14,224 nt of DNA from Leptofilum sp050292445 (lineage in GTDB: Bacteria; Chloroflexota; Anaerolineae; Promineifilales; Promineifilaceae): positions 1 through 14,224 of the forward strand of contig JBNKLQ010000154.1 of the NCBI GenBank assembly GCA_050292445.1, written 5' to 3'. Position numbers and translations under genes: made by a program. Under the pieces are notes generated by a model, which searched no databases, was not told the DNA's origin, and saw nothing but the letters and a program-made list of their open reading frames with translations. Shown here piece by piece: positions 1 to 7,109 of this stretch. Within the stretch, counting starts at the first letter, position 1, and every line of letters starts with the position of its first letter.

Positions 1-1
1 G

Positions 2-172
2 GGTGGCCGTGGATCGCTCTTCGGCACGCTCCTCTGCGCCGCCTCCCTCGGCATCCTCCAAGTCGGACTGGCGCTCTCCGGCGTCGAGGTCGACGTCCAG
101 AACATCGTGATCGGTGTGGTGCTGCTGTTGGCGATTACCTTTGATTACGGCCGTCGCCGCCAGCAGCGGTAG
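2..172 (+). CDS. ABC sugar transporter permease, C-terminal fragment (RbsC-type)
   Basis: Partial gene: only the last 56 residues and the TAG stop are in the window. The reading frame opens with GGRGSLFGTLLCAASLGILQ, the 'GG.GS..GT..GA..LG.L' block that precedes the last helices of RbsC/XylH-type permeases (BPD_transp_2 family). Two hydrophobic stretches follow, then a basic tail ending DYGRRRQQR. It would form part of the membrane channel of a carbohydrate importer. It lies 95 bases upstream of the solute-binding protein and on the same strand, and a second, complete permease of the same type is encoded at 2925-3950. The importer therefore probably uses two different permeases as a heterodimer, or this fragment ends a separate upstream set. 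The family call is fairly firm; the substrate cannot be read from this fragment. Confidence 0.8.
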   Translation, partial: GGRGSLFGTLLCAASLGILQVGLALSGVEVDVQNIVIGVVLLLAITFDYGRRRQQR

Positions 173-191
173 TGGATAGGGCCTTTAATTT

Positions 192-203
192 TAAGGAGGT
201 GAT
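192..203 (+). promoter_or_regulatory. Very strong Shine-Dalgarno-like sequence without a well-placed gene
   Basis: TAAGGAGGTGAT is close to the full complement of the 16S rRNA 3' end, yet it lies 65 bases upstream of the binding-protein ATG. The only nearby ATG (202) overlaps the end of the motif, which is too close for normal initiation, and would give an 11-residue peptide ending at 237. It may be a ribosome stand-by site, a leader-peptide signal, or chance. The binding-protein gene has its own Shine-Dalgarno at 255-260. Confidence 0.3.
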
Positions 204-267
204 GGAAACCAGCTACCTTGTTAATCAGTATTTTTAACCGGTGTAAATTCATGAAAGGAGATGAAAG

Positions 268-1314
268 ATGACACAAGAGGAAAATAGCGTACGTTTTTCT
301 GAATTGACCAACAGGTCTGTCAATCGCCGTGGGTTTTTGCAGGGGGCCGCTGCGATAGCTGGCCTGGGTGTGTTGGCTGCCTGCAGCTCGGGCGAACCAG
401 ATGCAGCTGCTGAAGCTGATGGTGCTTTGCCTTTTGGACGGCCGTTAAAAGCCGCCTTCACCAATGCCGGGTTAGGAGCTACCTGGTGTGCCCAAGGCAA
501 AGAAGCCGCCGAAAAATGGGGAAATTGGCTGGGGATCGAAGTCACCTGGTTTGATGGTGGCCTGAGCATTGATACTCAGCGAAAAGGTGTGGAAGATATG
601 GCTGCCCGTGATTGGGATTTTGTCGCCATCCAAGCCTTTGGCATTGATACCCTGGTTGACCCGGTCTCGCGGATGATTGAAAAAGGTATCCCGGTTATTC
701 AAATGGATACCACCATTTCCAAAGATGATATTGGCATTACCACCTTCCTCGAACCAGACAATATTTTCATGGGCGAAGTGGTGAGTGAAACCTTGTTCAA
801 AGAAATTGGCGGCAGCGGCAATGTCATTATGACGCAGGGCGCACTGGGGCACACCGGCGCGCAAAAACGCGCCCAGGGCTTCCAACAAGCTGTGGCCAAG
901 TATCCGGACATCACCGTTTTGTCTGAAGACAGCGGTGATTGGGATGTAAACAAAGTAGCGGCTCTTTGGGAAGATTATCTGGTTAAATATCCCGATATCA
1001 ATGCCGGTTACTTCCATAACGACGACATGGCCCTGGCTGCCGCCAAGGTGATTGAAAATGCTGGCCGCCAAGGTGAGATTGTGCTGGGCGGTATTGATGC
1101 CATGCCAGAAGCCATCCGCGCTGTTAGTGGTGGCACGCTTCTGACGTCCGTCCGCAATCCTTCCAGCCGCATTCATTGGGGCGCGCTGCTCATCGGGGCC
1201 ATGGCGGCCACTGGCGTCACCAATATTCCCAAATACATTTTGATGGATGGCCCGGTTATTACCTCTGCAAACGCAGATGGACTCTTGTTCATGGAAGAAC
1301 AGCTTCTGCTTTAA
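268..1314 (+). CDS. Sugar ABC transporter substrate-binding lipoprotein, Tat signal (Peripla_BP_4-like)
   Basis: A 348-residue extracytoplasmic solute-binding protein for a carbohydrate ABC importer. The N-terminus shows a twin-arginine motif (VNRRGFLQG, Arg20-Arg21), a hydrophobic stretch, and a lipobox LAAC with Cys39, so the protein is predicted to be exported folded by Tat and lipid-anchored. The mature part has the type I periplasmic-binding fold pattern of the RbsB/Peripla_BP_4 family: two alternating alpha/beta lobes, with 'GIPVIQMDTTI' and 'INAGYFHNDDMALAAAKVIE' blocks. The start is set by AAGGAG at 255-260, seven bases before ATG 268. It is followed by the ATPase and permease genes in the same direction. 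A hairpin lies just downstream (1340-1372), a usual place for an element that leaves more binding-protein mRNA than transporter mRNA. The family call is firm; the sugar is unknown. Confidence 0.9.
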   Translation: MTQEENSVRFSELTNRSVNRRGFLQGAAAIAGLGVLAACSSGEPDAAAEADGALPFGRPLKAAFTNAGLGATWCAQGKEAAEKWGNWLGIEVTWFDGGLSIDTQRKGVEDMAARDWDFVAIQAFGIDTLVDPVSRMIEKGIPVIQMDTTISKDDIGITTFLEPDNIFMGEVVSETLFKEIGGSGNVIMTQGALGHTGAQKRAQGFQQAVAKYPDITVLSEDSGDWDVNKVAALWEDYLVKYPDINAGYFHNDDMALAAAKVIENAGRQGEIVLGGIDAMPEAIRAVSGGTLLTSVRNPSSRIHWGALLIGAMAATGVTNIPKYILMDGPVITSANADGLLFMEEQLLL

Positions 1315-1339
1315 TAAAATTCAGGGGATTGAAAAGTTC

Positions 1340-1379
1340 GTGAAACGTGACCAGAGGTAAATCACGTTTCACGTTTCAC
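1340..1379. repeat. Intergenic hairpin with CACGTTTCAC direct repeat
   Basis: GTGAAACGTGA (1340-1350) and TCACGTTTCAC (1362-1372) are a perfect 11-bp inverted repeat around an 11-base loop. The motif GTTTCAC then recurs immediately (1373-1379). No run of T follows, so it is not a standard intrinsic terminator. It sits between the binding-protein stop and the ATPase start, where an RNA-stabilising or attenuating stem-loop would separate expression levels. It may be one copy of a dispersed genomic repeat. Confidence 0.6.
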
Positions 1380-1401
1380 CCTATGAAATTGTCATTTGCT
1401 A

Positions 1402-2913
1402 ATGAACGTATCCCACACAACACCCTCACCTATTTTGACGTTACACCACATCACGAAACGATATGGTGGCGTTACTGCCCTGGAAAATGTGAGCTTTGAT
1501 CTACGAGCCGGAGAGGTGCATGGGCTGGTTGGCGAAAATGGGGCAGGCAAAAGCACGATGATGAAGCTGCTGGCTGGCGTTTACAGCGATTACGAAGGCG
1601 AGATGCGCTTGCACGAATCGCCGGTTCGTCTTTCTTCCCCGGCCGATGCTCAGGCAAAGGGCATTGGTATGGTTTTTCAAGAACTGAGTACGTTCCAACA
1701 TCTATCGGTGGCCGAAAATCTGTTCGGTCGCCTGTTACCCGCGCGCCGAGGCCTGGTAGACCGCAAGCGAATGAACCGGGAAGCGCAGCTGCATTTACAG
1801 CAATTAGGACTGGAAATTGACGTGACGACCATGATGGGACATTTACCGGTCGGTACGCAGCAAATCGTCGAAATTGCCCGCGTTATTTTCAGTGGGGCAC
1901 AGATCATCATCTTGGATGAACCAACTTCGGCGCTGTCACCGCCAGAAATTCGCCGTCTGTTCGATTTTATTGTCAGTTTGAAACAACAGGGGAAAAGTCT
2001 CATTTTCATTTCCCATTTTTTGGAAGATGTCCTGGAAATTAGCGACAGGATTACGGTGTTGAAGGATGCCCATCGGGTAGCAACGCTAGAGACAAAAGAC
2101 AGCAACAAACATCAACTGGTTGAGCTAATGATCGGGGCCGAAGCCAACATTCTGCAACAATCCTATGAAGAAGAAAGTCATATCGCAGAGGAACATGCTG
2201 TTGGTGATGTGGTGCTGGCAGTAGATAAGTTAACACAGCAGGGGAACTTTCAAGACATTTCTTTTGCGCTTCATGCCGGGGAGATTGTGGGGCTGTTTGG
2301 CTTTATGGGGGCTGGCCAAATTCAGTTAGCGCGCTGCCTCTTTGGCGCGGAGCGGTTTGATACAGGTGTGATGCGGTTAAACGGCCGTACCCTCAACCTA
2401 CACAATACCACCCAGGCCAAAACAGCCGACATTGCTTACGTCCCTGAAAACCGGCACGATAGCCTGATGCTGCAACAGGAAATCTATAAAAACATCACCC
2501 TGGCCCATTTGCCCCGTTTACTCGGCCGTTTGCTCAACCCCAAAAAAGAAGCAGACATCGCCTTGACTCAGATAAAAAACCTGCACATCCATCCACCACA
2601 GCCCAGCCTGCCGGTTGGGGCACTGAGCGGCGGCAACCAGCAAAAAGTGGTACTGGCAAAGTGGTTGACGCAAACGCCAAAACTGCTCATCCTTAACGAA
2701 CCGACGCGTGGTATCGATGTCGGTGCCAAGGATGAAGTGATGACCATCGTAAACAATTTGCGCGACCAGGGTGTGGCGACGCTCCTCATCAGTACCGAAC
2801 CAGAAACCATCTTAAGCATTGCCGATCGGGCATTGGTAATGCGCAAAGGGCGACTCACCGCCGAACTAACGGGCAATCAATTAACCAAAGAAAATCTAAT
2901 GACCCACGCTTAA
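1402..2913 (+). CDS. Sugar ABC transporter ATP-binding protein, two NBDs (RbsA/MglA/XylG-type)
   Basis: A 503-residue cytoplasmic ATPase with two tandem nucleotide-binding domains, which energises carbohydrate import. NBD1 has Walker A GENGAGKST (44-52), a family-style degenerate signature (LPVGTQQ) and Walker B ILDEP (Asp172-Glu173). NBD2 has a P-loop without lysine (GFMGAGQIQ, Gln306 at the Lys position), a canonical LSGGNQQ signature (from residue 408), and Walker B reading ILNEPTRGID, with Asn432 where Asp is usual. A lysine-free second P-loop is normal for this family; the Asn is not what I expect. ATG 1402 is chosen over the in-frame TTG at 1396 as the better codon, but neither has a clear Shine-Dalgarno. 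It ends 11 bases before the permease start, so the two are surely co-transcribed. Confidence 0.92.
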   Translation: MNVSHTTPSPILTLHHITKRYGGVTALENVSFDLRAGEVHGLVGENGAGKSTMMKLLAGVYSDYEGEMRLHESPVRLSSPADAQAKGIGMVFQELSTFQHLSVAENLFGRLLPARRGLVDRKRMNREAQLHLQQLGLEIDVTTMMGHLPVGTQQIVEIARVIFSGAQIIILDEPTSALSPPEIRRLFDFIVSLKQQGKSLIFISHFLEDVLEISDRITVLKDAHRVATLETKDSNKHQLVELMIGAEANILQQSYEEESHIAEEHAVGDVVLAVDKLTQQGNFQDISFALHAGEIVGLFGFMGAGQIQLARCLFGAERFDTGVMRLNGRTLNLHNTTQAKTADIAYVPENRHDSLMLQQEIYKNITLAHLPRLLGRLLNPKKEADIALTQIKNLHIHPPQPSLPVGALSGGNQQKVVLAKWLTQTPKLLILNEPTRGIDVGAKDEVMTIVNNLRDQGVATLLISTEPETILSIADRALVMRKGRLTAELTGNQLTKENLMTHA

Positions 2914-2924
2914 AAGAATGAGTT

Positions 2925-3950
2925 ATGGACAAAACAACTTCCTATCTGCAAAGTCACCGACCCAATCGCCTGGCTATCCTCTCCCACTGGGCCAGACGAC
3001 GGGCACGTGACCTGGCACCTTTTATCACCCTGGTGGTGTTGGTGATCTTCTTCAGCGTCACGACTGACAGCTTTTTCAACGTCATCAATCTGCGCAACAT
3101 CCTAGGGCAAATAGCCACCCTGGCGATTGTCTCCACGGGCATTACCTTTGTGCTGTTGTGCGCTGAAATTGATTTGAGTATTGCCGCCGTCGCCACGATG
3201 ACTGGCGTCATTTCGGCCGTTTTGTTTGGCGAGATGGGGGTGCCCCAGGTTCCTGCCGTGCTCGTTGGCACGCTGGCGGCGACGGGGATTGGCCTGTTAA
3301 ATGGGTGGAGCACAACTCGTATCGGCCTGCCATCTTTTATGGCCACACTGGCCACCATGCAGATCGCTTCCGGTTTGGGCATGTACATCACCAAGGGATC
3401 GATTCTGTACACCTTGCCGCCGCTGCTGGCTTATTTGGGCGGCGAATATATTGGCGAAACAGAACCGTGGCGGCTGCCCATTGTCATCCTGACAGGCGTC
3501 GCTGCACTGCTCATTGGGCATTTTGTGCTGACGTATACAAAATTCGGCCGTTATGTGTATATGACCGGCAGCAACCGCGAAGCCGCCCGTTTGAGTGGCA
3601 TCAACACCAAGAAGATCGTCGCCGCCTGTCTGACAATTTCCGCCTTCACAGCAGGTATTACCGGCATGTTAAACACGGGTCGGCTGGGCAGCGCCCAAGG
3701 ATATGGACTGGACGCTATTTTGCTAGACAGTATTTCGGCCGTTGTTTTAGGTGGGACTTCACTATTTGGCGGGGAAGGGGGTATTAAAAATACAGTCATT
3801 GGTTTATTGATCTTGGGGGTATTAAACAATGGGCTAAACCAGTTACAGATGGATATCTTTATCCGTCTTTGGGTACGCGGGGTGATTCTTTTAATTGCCC
3901 TGATCATCAATGTTTATGCACTGCGCTTACGCAATGCAACGACTGAATAA
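2925..3950 (+). CDS. Sugar ABC transporter permease (RbsC/BPD_transp_2 family)
   Basis: A 341-residue integral membrane protein with a basic N-terminal stretch (HWARRRARDL) and then about eight to ten hydrophobic segments. Family landmarks are the 'EIDLSIAAVATMTG' block near residue 81, the cytoplasmic coupling-loop sequence GSNREAARLSGIN from residue 215, and GGTSLFGGEGG in the C-terminal third. Length and motif order match RbsC/AraH/XylH permeases. It forms the translocation path with its ATPase, encoded 11 bases upstream, and probably with the permease whose end is at 2-172. The substrate is not readable. The next gene, a sugar-nucleotide-type dehydrogenase/epimerase, begins 24 bases downstream. 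Confidence 0.92.
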   Translation: MDKTTSYLQSHRPNRLAILSHWARRRARDLAPFITLVVLVIFFSVTTDSFFNVINLRNILGQIATLAIVSTGITFVLLCAEIDLSIAAVATMTGVISAVLFGEMGVPQVPAVLVGTLAATGIGLLNGWSTTRIGLPSFMATLATMQIASGLGMYITKGSILYTLPPLLAYLGGEYIGETEPWRLPIVILTGVAALLIGHFVLTYTKFGRYVYMTGSNREAARLSGINTKKIVAACLTISAFTAGITGMLNTGRLGSAQGYGLDAILLDSISAVVLGGTSLFGGEGGIKNTVIGLLILGVLNNGLNQLQMDIFIRLWVRGVILLIALIINVYALRLRNATTE

Positions 3951-3974
3951 AGTAGTCTTCTAGAGGAGGAAACC

Positions 3975-4967
3975 ATGCCGCCAACAAAACGCATCCTGGT
4001 CACGGGCGCAACAGGAAAAGTAGGTCAAGTTTTTATTGATCGTTTATTAGCTGAACCACAATTTAAACATTTCATGGTACGGGCACTTTGTCATAACCGT
4101 GTATTAGAACCACGGGACCGTCTGGAAATTGTACGAGGTTCCATTGAGCAACGGCCGTTTGTTGAAGAAGCCCTTATTGATGTAACCCACGTCTTGCATC
4201 TGGCTACCAGTAAAGAAACGCCAGAAACGATCATGGATGTGGCCGTTAAAGGGTTGTTCTGGCTGTTAGAAGTGTGCCGAGACAGCCCAACATTTGAACA
4301 GTTCATCCTAATCGGCGGGGATGCTAGCATGGGTCACTTTTTTTATGCCCATCCCATTCCGGTAACAGAAACACAAAAACATTCAGCCTACCCAGGCTGC
4401 TACGCTTTGTCCAAGGTGCTAGAGGAAGTGATGCTGGAGCAATATTTCATTCAATATGACCTGAATGGCTGCTGTCTCCGAGCGCCCTGGATCATGGAGA
4501 AGGACGATTTTAAATACCAGATCTCGTTTGGTGAAGATGTCTTTGGCGGGCCACGCTGGCGCGATTTGGTGGGGGCCGAGCAGGCTGAAAAGTTTGTCGC
4601 ATCAAATACGATACCGGTCATGATTGGGTCAGACGGCCGTACCGTTAAGCGCAACTTTGTTCATGTCCAAGACCTCGTCAATGCCATCTTGCACGCCCTT
4701 GATAACCCCAAGGCCAGCCAGCAAACATTTAACATCTGTATGGATGAACCGGTAGATTATGGCGAACTAGGGGAATACCTGGCAGCAACCAGAGGGTATC
4801 CTACTGTGGAAATTAAAACGCCATATGCTTCAACCTGGTTGGATAACACAAAAGCCAAGTTTTTGTTAGATTGGCGTCCTGAGTATGATCTGGAAAAAAT
4901 GGTGGAAGCGGCTTGGAATTACAAACGGGCTGCGGATGAACCACGTATTATTTGGTACCCAGGCTAA
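3975..4967 (+). CDS. NAD(P)-dependent epimerase/dehydratase (extended SDR family)
   Basis: A 330-residue cytoplasmic Rossmann-fold enzyme. The N-terminus RILVTGATGKVGQVFIDRLL carries the GxxGxxG dinucleotide-binding motif (Gly11, Gly14, Gly17) of extended short-chain dehydrogenases. The catalytic YxxxK is Tyr143-Lys147 (GCYALSK), and Ser118 in GGDASMG is a candidate for the catalytic Ser. The C-terminal half has the usual substrate-binding pattern, including a 'VHVQDLVNAILHAL' block. Start: GAGGAGGA at 3963-3970, four bases before ATG 3975. Relatives include UDP-glucose epimerases and uronate or sugar-lactone-forming dehydrogenases, so I infer that it acts on the sugar brought in by the adjacent ABC importer. 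Which reaction it catalyses cannot be decided from sequence by eye. Confidence 0.85.
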   Translation: MPPTKRILVTGATGKVGQVFIDRLLAEPQFKHFMVRALCHNRVLEPRDRLEIVRGSIEQRPFVEEALIDVTHVLHLATSKETPETIMDVAVKGLFWLLEVCRDSPTFEQFILIGGDASMGHFFYAHPIPVTETQKHSAYPGCYALSKVLEEVMLEQYFIQYDLNGCCLRAPWIMEKDDFKYQISFGEDVFGGPRWRDLVGAEQAEKFVASNTIPVMIGSDGRTVKRNFVHVQDLVNAILHALDNPKASQQTFNICMDEPVDYGELGEYLAATRGYPTVEIKTPYASTWLDNTKAKFLLDWRPEYDLEKMVEAAWNYKRAADEPRIIWYPG

Positions 4968-5125
4968 TACACCAGCTACCGATTTGCCAGGGCTTGAGCG
5001 TATTTTCCGTTTGTTTGTCACCTAAAAACCTGTACGAGCTTTGCGTATGGTAGGTAGTACTCTGCGAAATGATGGATAATTCGCATCCACTCGTTTTGGG
5101 TCAAATTCAATGAAGTAATCGAGTT

Positions 5126-5159
5126 GATTAGGTAAAATCTCGACTTTCGCTACCTAATC
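5126..5159. repeat. Inverted repeat upstream of transposase pseudogene
   Basis: GATTAGGTA (5126-5134) and TACCTAATC (5151-5159) are perfect 9-bp inverted repeats with a 16-base spacer. It lies 15 bases before the transposase start, so it may be a subterminal transposase-binding site or a hairpin limiting read-in translation. No T-run follows, which argues against a terminator for the sugar operon. Confidence 0.45.
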
Positions 5160-5174
5160 TTACCCAATCAGCTT

Positions 5175-5899
5175 ATGAAGTTCAATCCAACATTCCTCGA
5201 AATCTTCGTTTTCCTTGTCGTTTGCCTTTTCATTTTCATCTGGACCAAACATGGTCGTCGAATTCGCCGCTGGCTACAGGATTATTTCCGTCGACGACGT
5301 GGCCCACGATCCCTCAAGCTTAAATCACCTGAAGATTGCCCATTGTGTACCCGAGACATTTGTTTTCTACCACACCGACCCAAACTAGAAGTTGTTCCTT
5401 GGTCCGAACGAAAGAGCCCTAGAGGTCGCCGCAAGGCCATTGATACGAGCGGTCATGCCTGTCTCAATCCCCTGTGTGATTACTTCGCTGTCGCTGATTC
5501 CGAGATTCATGCGCTGGTGAGCAACGGCCGTCGCGGCCAGCAACAGATTCAGTATTGGAAATGCCAGGCATATGGCGGCTGTCGTACAAGCCGATACGGC
5601 ACGCCCCTCTATTGGCTGAAAACACCGCTCGAACGAATCGCAATGGTGATGACAGCGATGTCTGAAGGGGTGGATATTTCAGCTGCTGTCCGCATCTTTG
5701 GCATCATCACACTACTATCACCCGCTGGATCGAACAGTGCGGCCGCCACAGTGAACGATTGCATAAGCGATTGTTTCACCGGGCATTGACAATTGGCCAT
5801 CTGCAACTGGATGAACTGGTGACCAAAGTGAAACAAGAGGCTGCCAATGAACTGAAAAAAGCAAAAAATAAAACAATCACTTCCTGCTTGTCGGCTTAA
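5175..5899 (+). pseudogene. IS transposase remnant (IS1-like zinc-finger/HTH/DDE type), frameshifted and truncated
   Basis: The first frame (5175-5789) opens with a hydrophobic segment (residues 8-23) and a run of Arg-rich sequence, then Cys pairs CPLC (55-58) and CLNPLC (96-101), a zinc-finger-like KCQAY block (Cys130) and a helix-turn-helix-like region (TPLERIAMVMTAMSEGVDIS). After FG (5697-5702) sense is lost, but the frame starting at 5702 continues HHHTTITRWIEQCGRHSERL... and reaches GHLQLDELVTK, the region around the first catalytic Asp of the DDE domain. One missing C in GG(C)CAT near 5702 would restore it. That second frame ends at TAA 5897-5899, so the rest of the catalytic domain is absent. 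Tyr133 seems to replace a zinc-binding Cys. The family match is from memory; the gene is surely inactive. Confidence 0.75.
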
Positions 5900-5908
5900 A
5901 AGTGATTG
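5874..5908. repeat. Inverted repeat at the 3' end of the transposase remnant
   Basis: CAATCACTT (5874-5882) and AAGTGATTG (5900-5908) are perfect 9-bp inverted repeats with a 17-base spacer that spans the TAA stop of the remnant. It mirrors the palindrome inside the left end and may be a subterminal site, or the junction left by the internal deletion. Confidence 0.4.
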
Positions 5909-5959
5909 CTTGTCTCCAGATCAACTCAATTTGAGCCGAATTGATTTGTCCATCATTTC

Positions 5960-6153
5960 CTACGGCTTCACCTTTTATTGAAGTGATGTGGGGAAAAACC
6001 TGACATTCGCCATATTGGCTATCAAGATTTTCCTGCTACTGTTTACCCTCCTTCTCACCTACACTGTATTCATATGATGCCCTGAGTGGCGGAGAACGGC
6101 TGTTTCCGTTCCCCTATGACGTTGTGTAAAAGGACTGAGAAGGAGGTCTCCTT
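5960..6153 (+). promoter_or_regulatory. Leader region of the oxidoreductase operon
   Basis: No gene is visible here. It must carry the promoter of the 6154-11355 operon unless transcription reads through from the element. I see no convincing -35/-10 pair. GAACGG (6094-6099) and CCGTTC (6106-6111) form a 6-bp inverted repeat with a 6-base loop about 43 bases before the start codon, a possible operator half-site pair or small RNA hairpin. The region ends in the Shine-Dalgarno at 6140-6147. Confidence 0.35.
6140..6153 (+). promoter_or_regulatory. Ribosome binding site inside a small palindrome
   Basis: AAGGAGGTCTCCTT ends directly against ATG 6154. AAGGA (6140-6144) pairs perfectly with TCCTT (6149-6153) around a GGTC loop, so the Shine-Dalgarno AAGGAGGT could be folded away in the mRNA. 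The stem is short (5 bp), so any effect on translation is uncertain. The Shine-Dalgarno itself fixes the start of the ferredoxin subunit gene. Confidence 0.5.
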
Positions 6154-7083
6154 ATGTCCCAAGTGAAAGAAAAAGATGAGGCCGCAGCAAGCCCTAACCG
6201 GCGCGAATTTTTGCGAAACTTTATCGGTTTAACCGGAATTGCTGTGGTCGCTGGTGCACCTGTGGCCAGGAAAATATCCGACGCCTCGACAAACACGCCT
6301 GGTCATACCGTTAATGTAGATGTGCTGTCGGTAACGGCCGTTTCTGGCCCCCAAGACCCTATCGAGCGTATGCGCGCCGACATGGCCCGCGCCATGCAAA
6401 AACCGGTGGCCGAACGGCGCTGGATAATGGTCATTGACCTGCGTAAATGTGTGGGCTGCCATTCTTGTACCATATCTTGCGTGGCCGAAAATCATCTGCC
6501 GCCCGGCGTGGTTTACCGGCCGGTACTGGAGGAGGAAGTCGGTACTTTTCCCAATGTGACCAAACGTTTCCTGCCCCGACCCTGTATGCACTGCGATAAT
6601 CCCCCTTGCACCGACGTCTGTCCTGTCGGCGCCACTTACAAAGATGAAAGTGGCGCTGTCGTTATCGACTACGACCAGTGCATCGGCTGCCGTTACTGCA
6701 TCACCGCCTGCCCCTACGCGGCGCGTACATTTGACTTCGGTGAAACATACAACGGTACGACAGCGGTAAACAATGCTGCCGTCGTTGGTCAGAGCACGGC
6801 AGATCAATACGAACGCGCGGCTAGCTTTGAATATGGCGAAGGGCGCGAACGAGGAGGTCACGCAGCATCGCCCATTGGCAACGTTCGTAAATGCCATTTC
6901 TGCCTGCACCGTCTGGCGGAAGGCATGCTCCCGTCCTGTACCACTACTTGCATGGGACGCGCTACTTATTTTGGCGACGCCAATGATCCCGACAGTCTGG
7001 TTGCCGATCTCATTGGTAGCCCCAACGTGATGCGGCTCAAAGAGGAATTGGGCACTGAGCCTCGCGTGTATTACCTGACCTGA
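6154..7083 (+). CDS. Tat-exported 4x[4Fe-4S] electron-transfer subunit (TtrB/PsrB/NrfC-like)
   Basis: A 309-residue iron-sulfur subunit of a membrane-bound molybdenum reductase, passing electrons between the NrfD-type membrane subunit and the catalytic subunit. It opens with a twin-arginine signal (SPNRREFLRNFIG, Arg16-Arg17) and a hydrophobic stretch to about residue 38, so it acts outside the cytoplasmic membrane. Sixteen Cys in four groups match the DmsB/TtrB pattern: 99/102/105/109, 144/147/152/156, 176/179/182/186 and 247/250/262/266, enough for four clusters. An own Tat signal on the B subunit is known for Salmonella TtrB, whereas DmsB-type proteins lack one. It is first in the operon, 26 bases before the membrane subunit gene. 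An extension around residues 200-242, between the third and fourth Cys groups, lacks a recognised motif. Confidence 0.88.
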   Translation: MSQVKEKDEAAASPNRREFLRNFIGLTGIAVVAGAPVARKISDASTNTPGHTVNVDVLSVTAVSGPQDPIERMRADMARAMQKPVAERRWIMVIDLRKCVGCHSCTISCVAENHLPPGVVYRPVLEEEVGTFPNVTKRFLPRPCMHCDNPPCTDVCPVGATYKDESGAVVIDYDQCIGCRYCITACPYAARTFDFGETYNGTTAVNNAAVVGQSTADQYERAASFEYGEGRERGGHAASPIGNVRKCHFCLHRLAEGMLPSCTTTCMGRATYFGDANDPDSLVADLIGSPNVMRLKEELGTEPRVYYLT

Positions 7084-7109
7084 TTTTAAGGAAATAGTGG
7101 AGGTTTAAC

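Larger units (their letters stand above)
5066..5959. mobile_element. Decayed insertion element with probable terminal inverted repeats
   Basis: GAAATGATGGA at 5066-5076 recurs as its exact reverse complement TCCATCATTTC at 5949-5959, bracketing the broken transposase gene. An 11-bp match between two flanks of a few hundred bases is unlikely by chance (a rough estimate is a few percent or less). A looser match, TCAAATT at 5101-5107 against AATTTGA at 5928-5934, lies inside both ends. Smaller palindromes lie inside each end (5126-5159 and 5874-5908). No target-site duplication could be recognised outside the repeats. At about 890 bases the element is too short for an intact copy, in line with loss of most of the catalytic domain. 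Exact boundaries are uncertain. Confidence 0.5.

Noticed and set aside
472..1176. 234-codon open frame on the minus strand
   Set aside because: Antisense to the solute-binding protein; no recognisable domain.
1396..1401. TTG start two codons upstream of the ATPase ATG
   Set aside because: No better ribosome site than ATG 1402 and a weaker codon; kept only as an alternative.
5702..5899. Programmed frameshift as an explanation for the two transposase frames
   Set aside because: No slippery heptamer (such as A AAA AAG) at the switch point, and the second frame ends soon after the first catalytic Asp, so plain decay is simpler.
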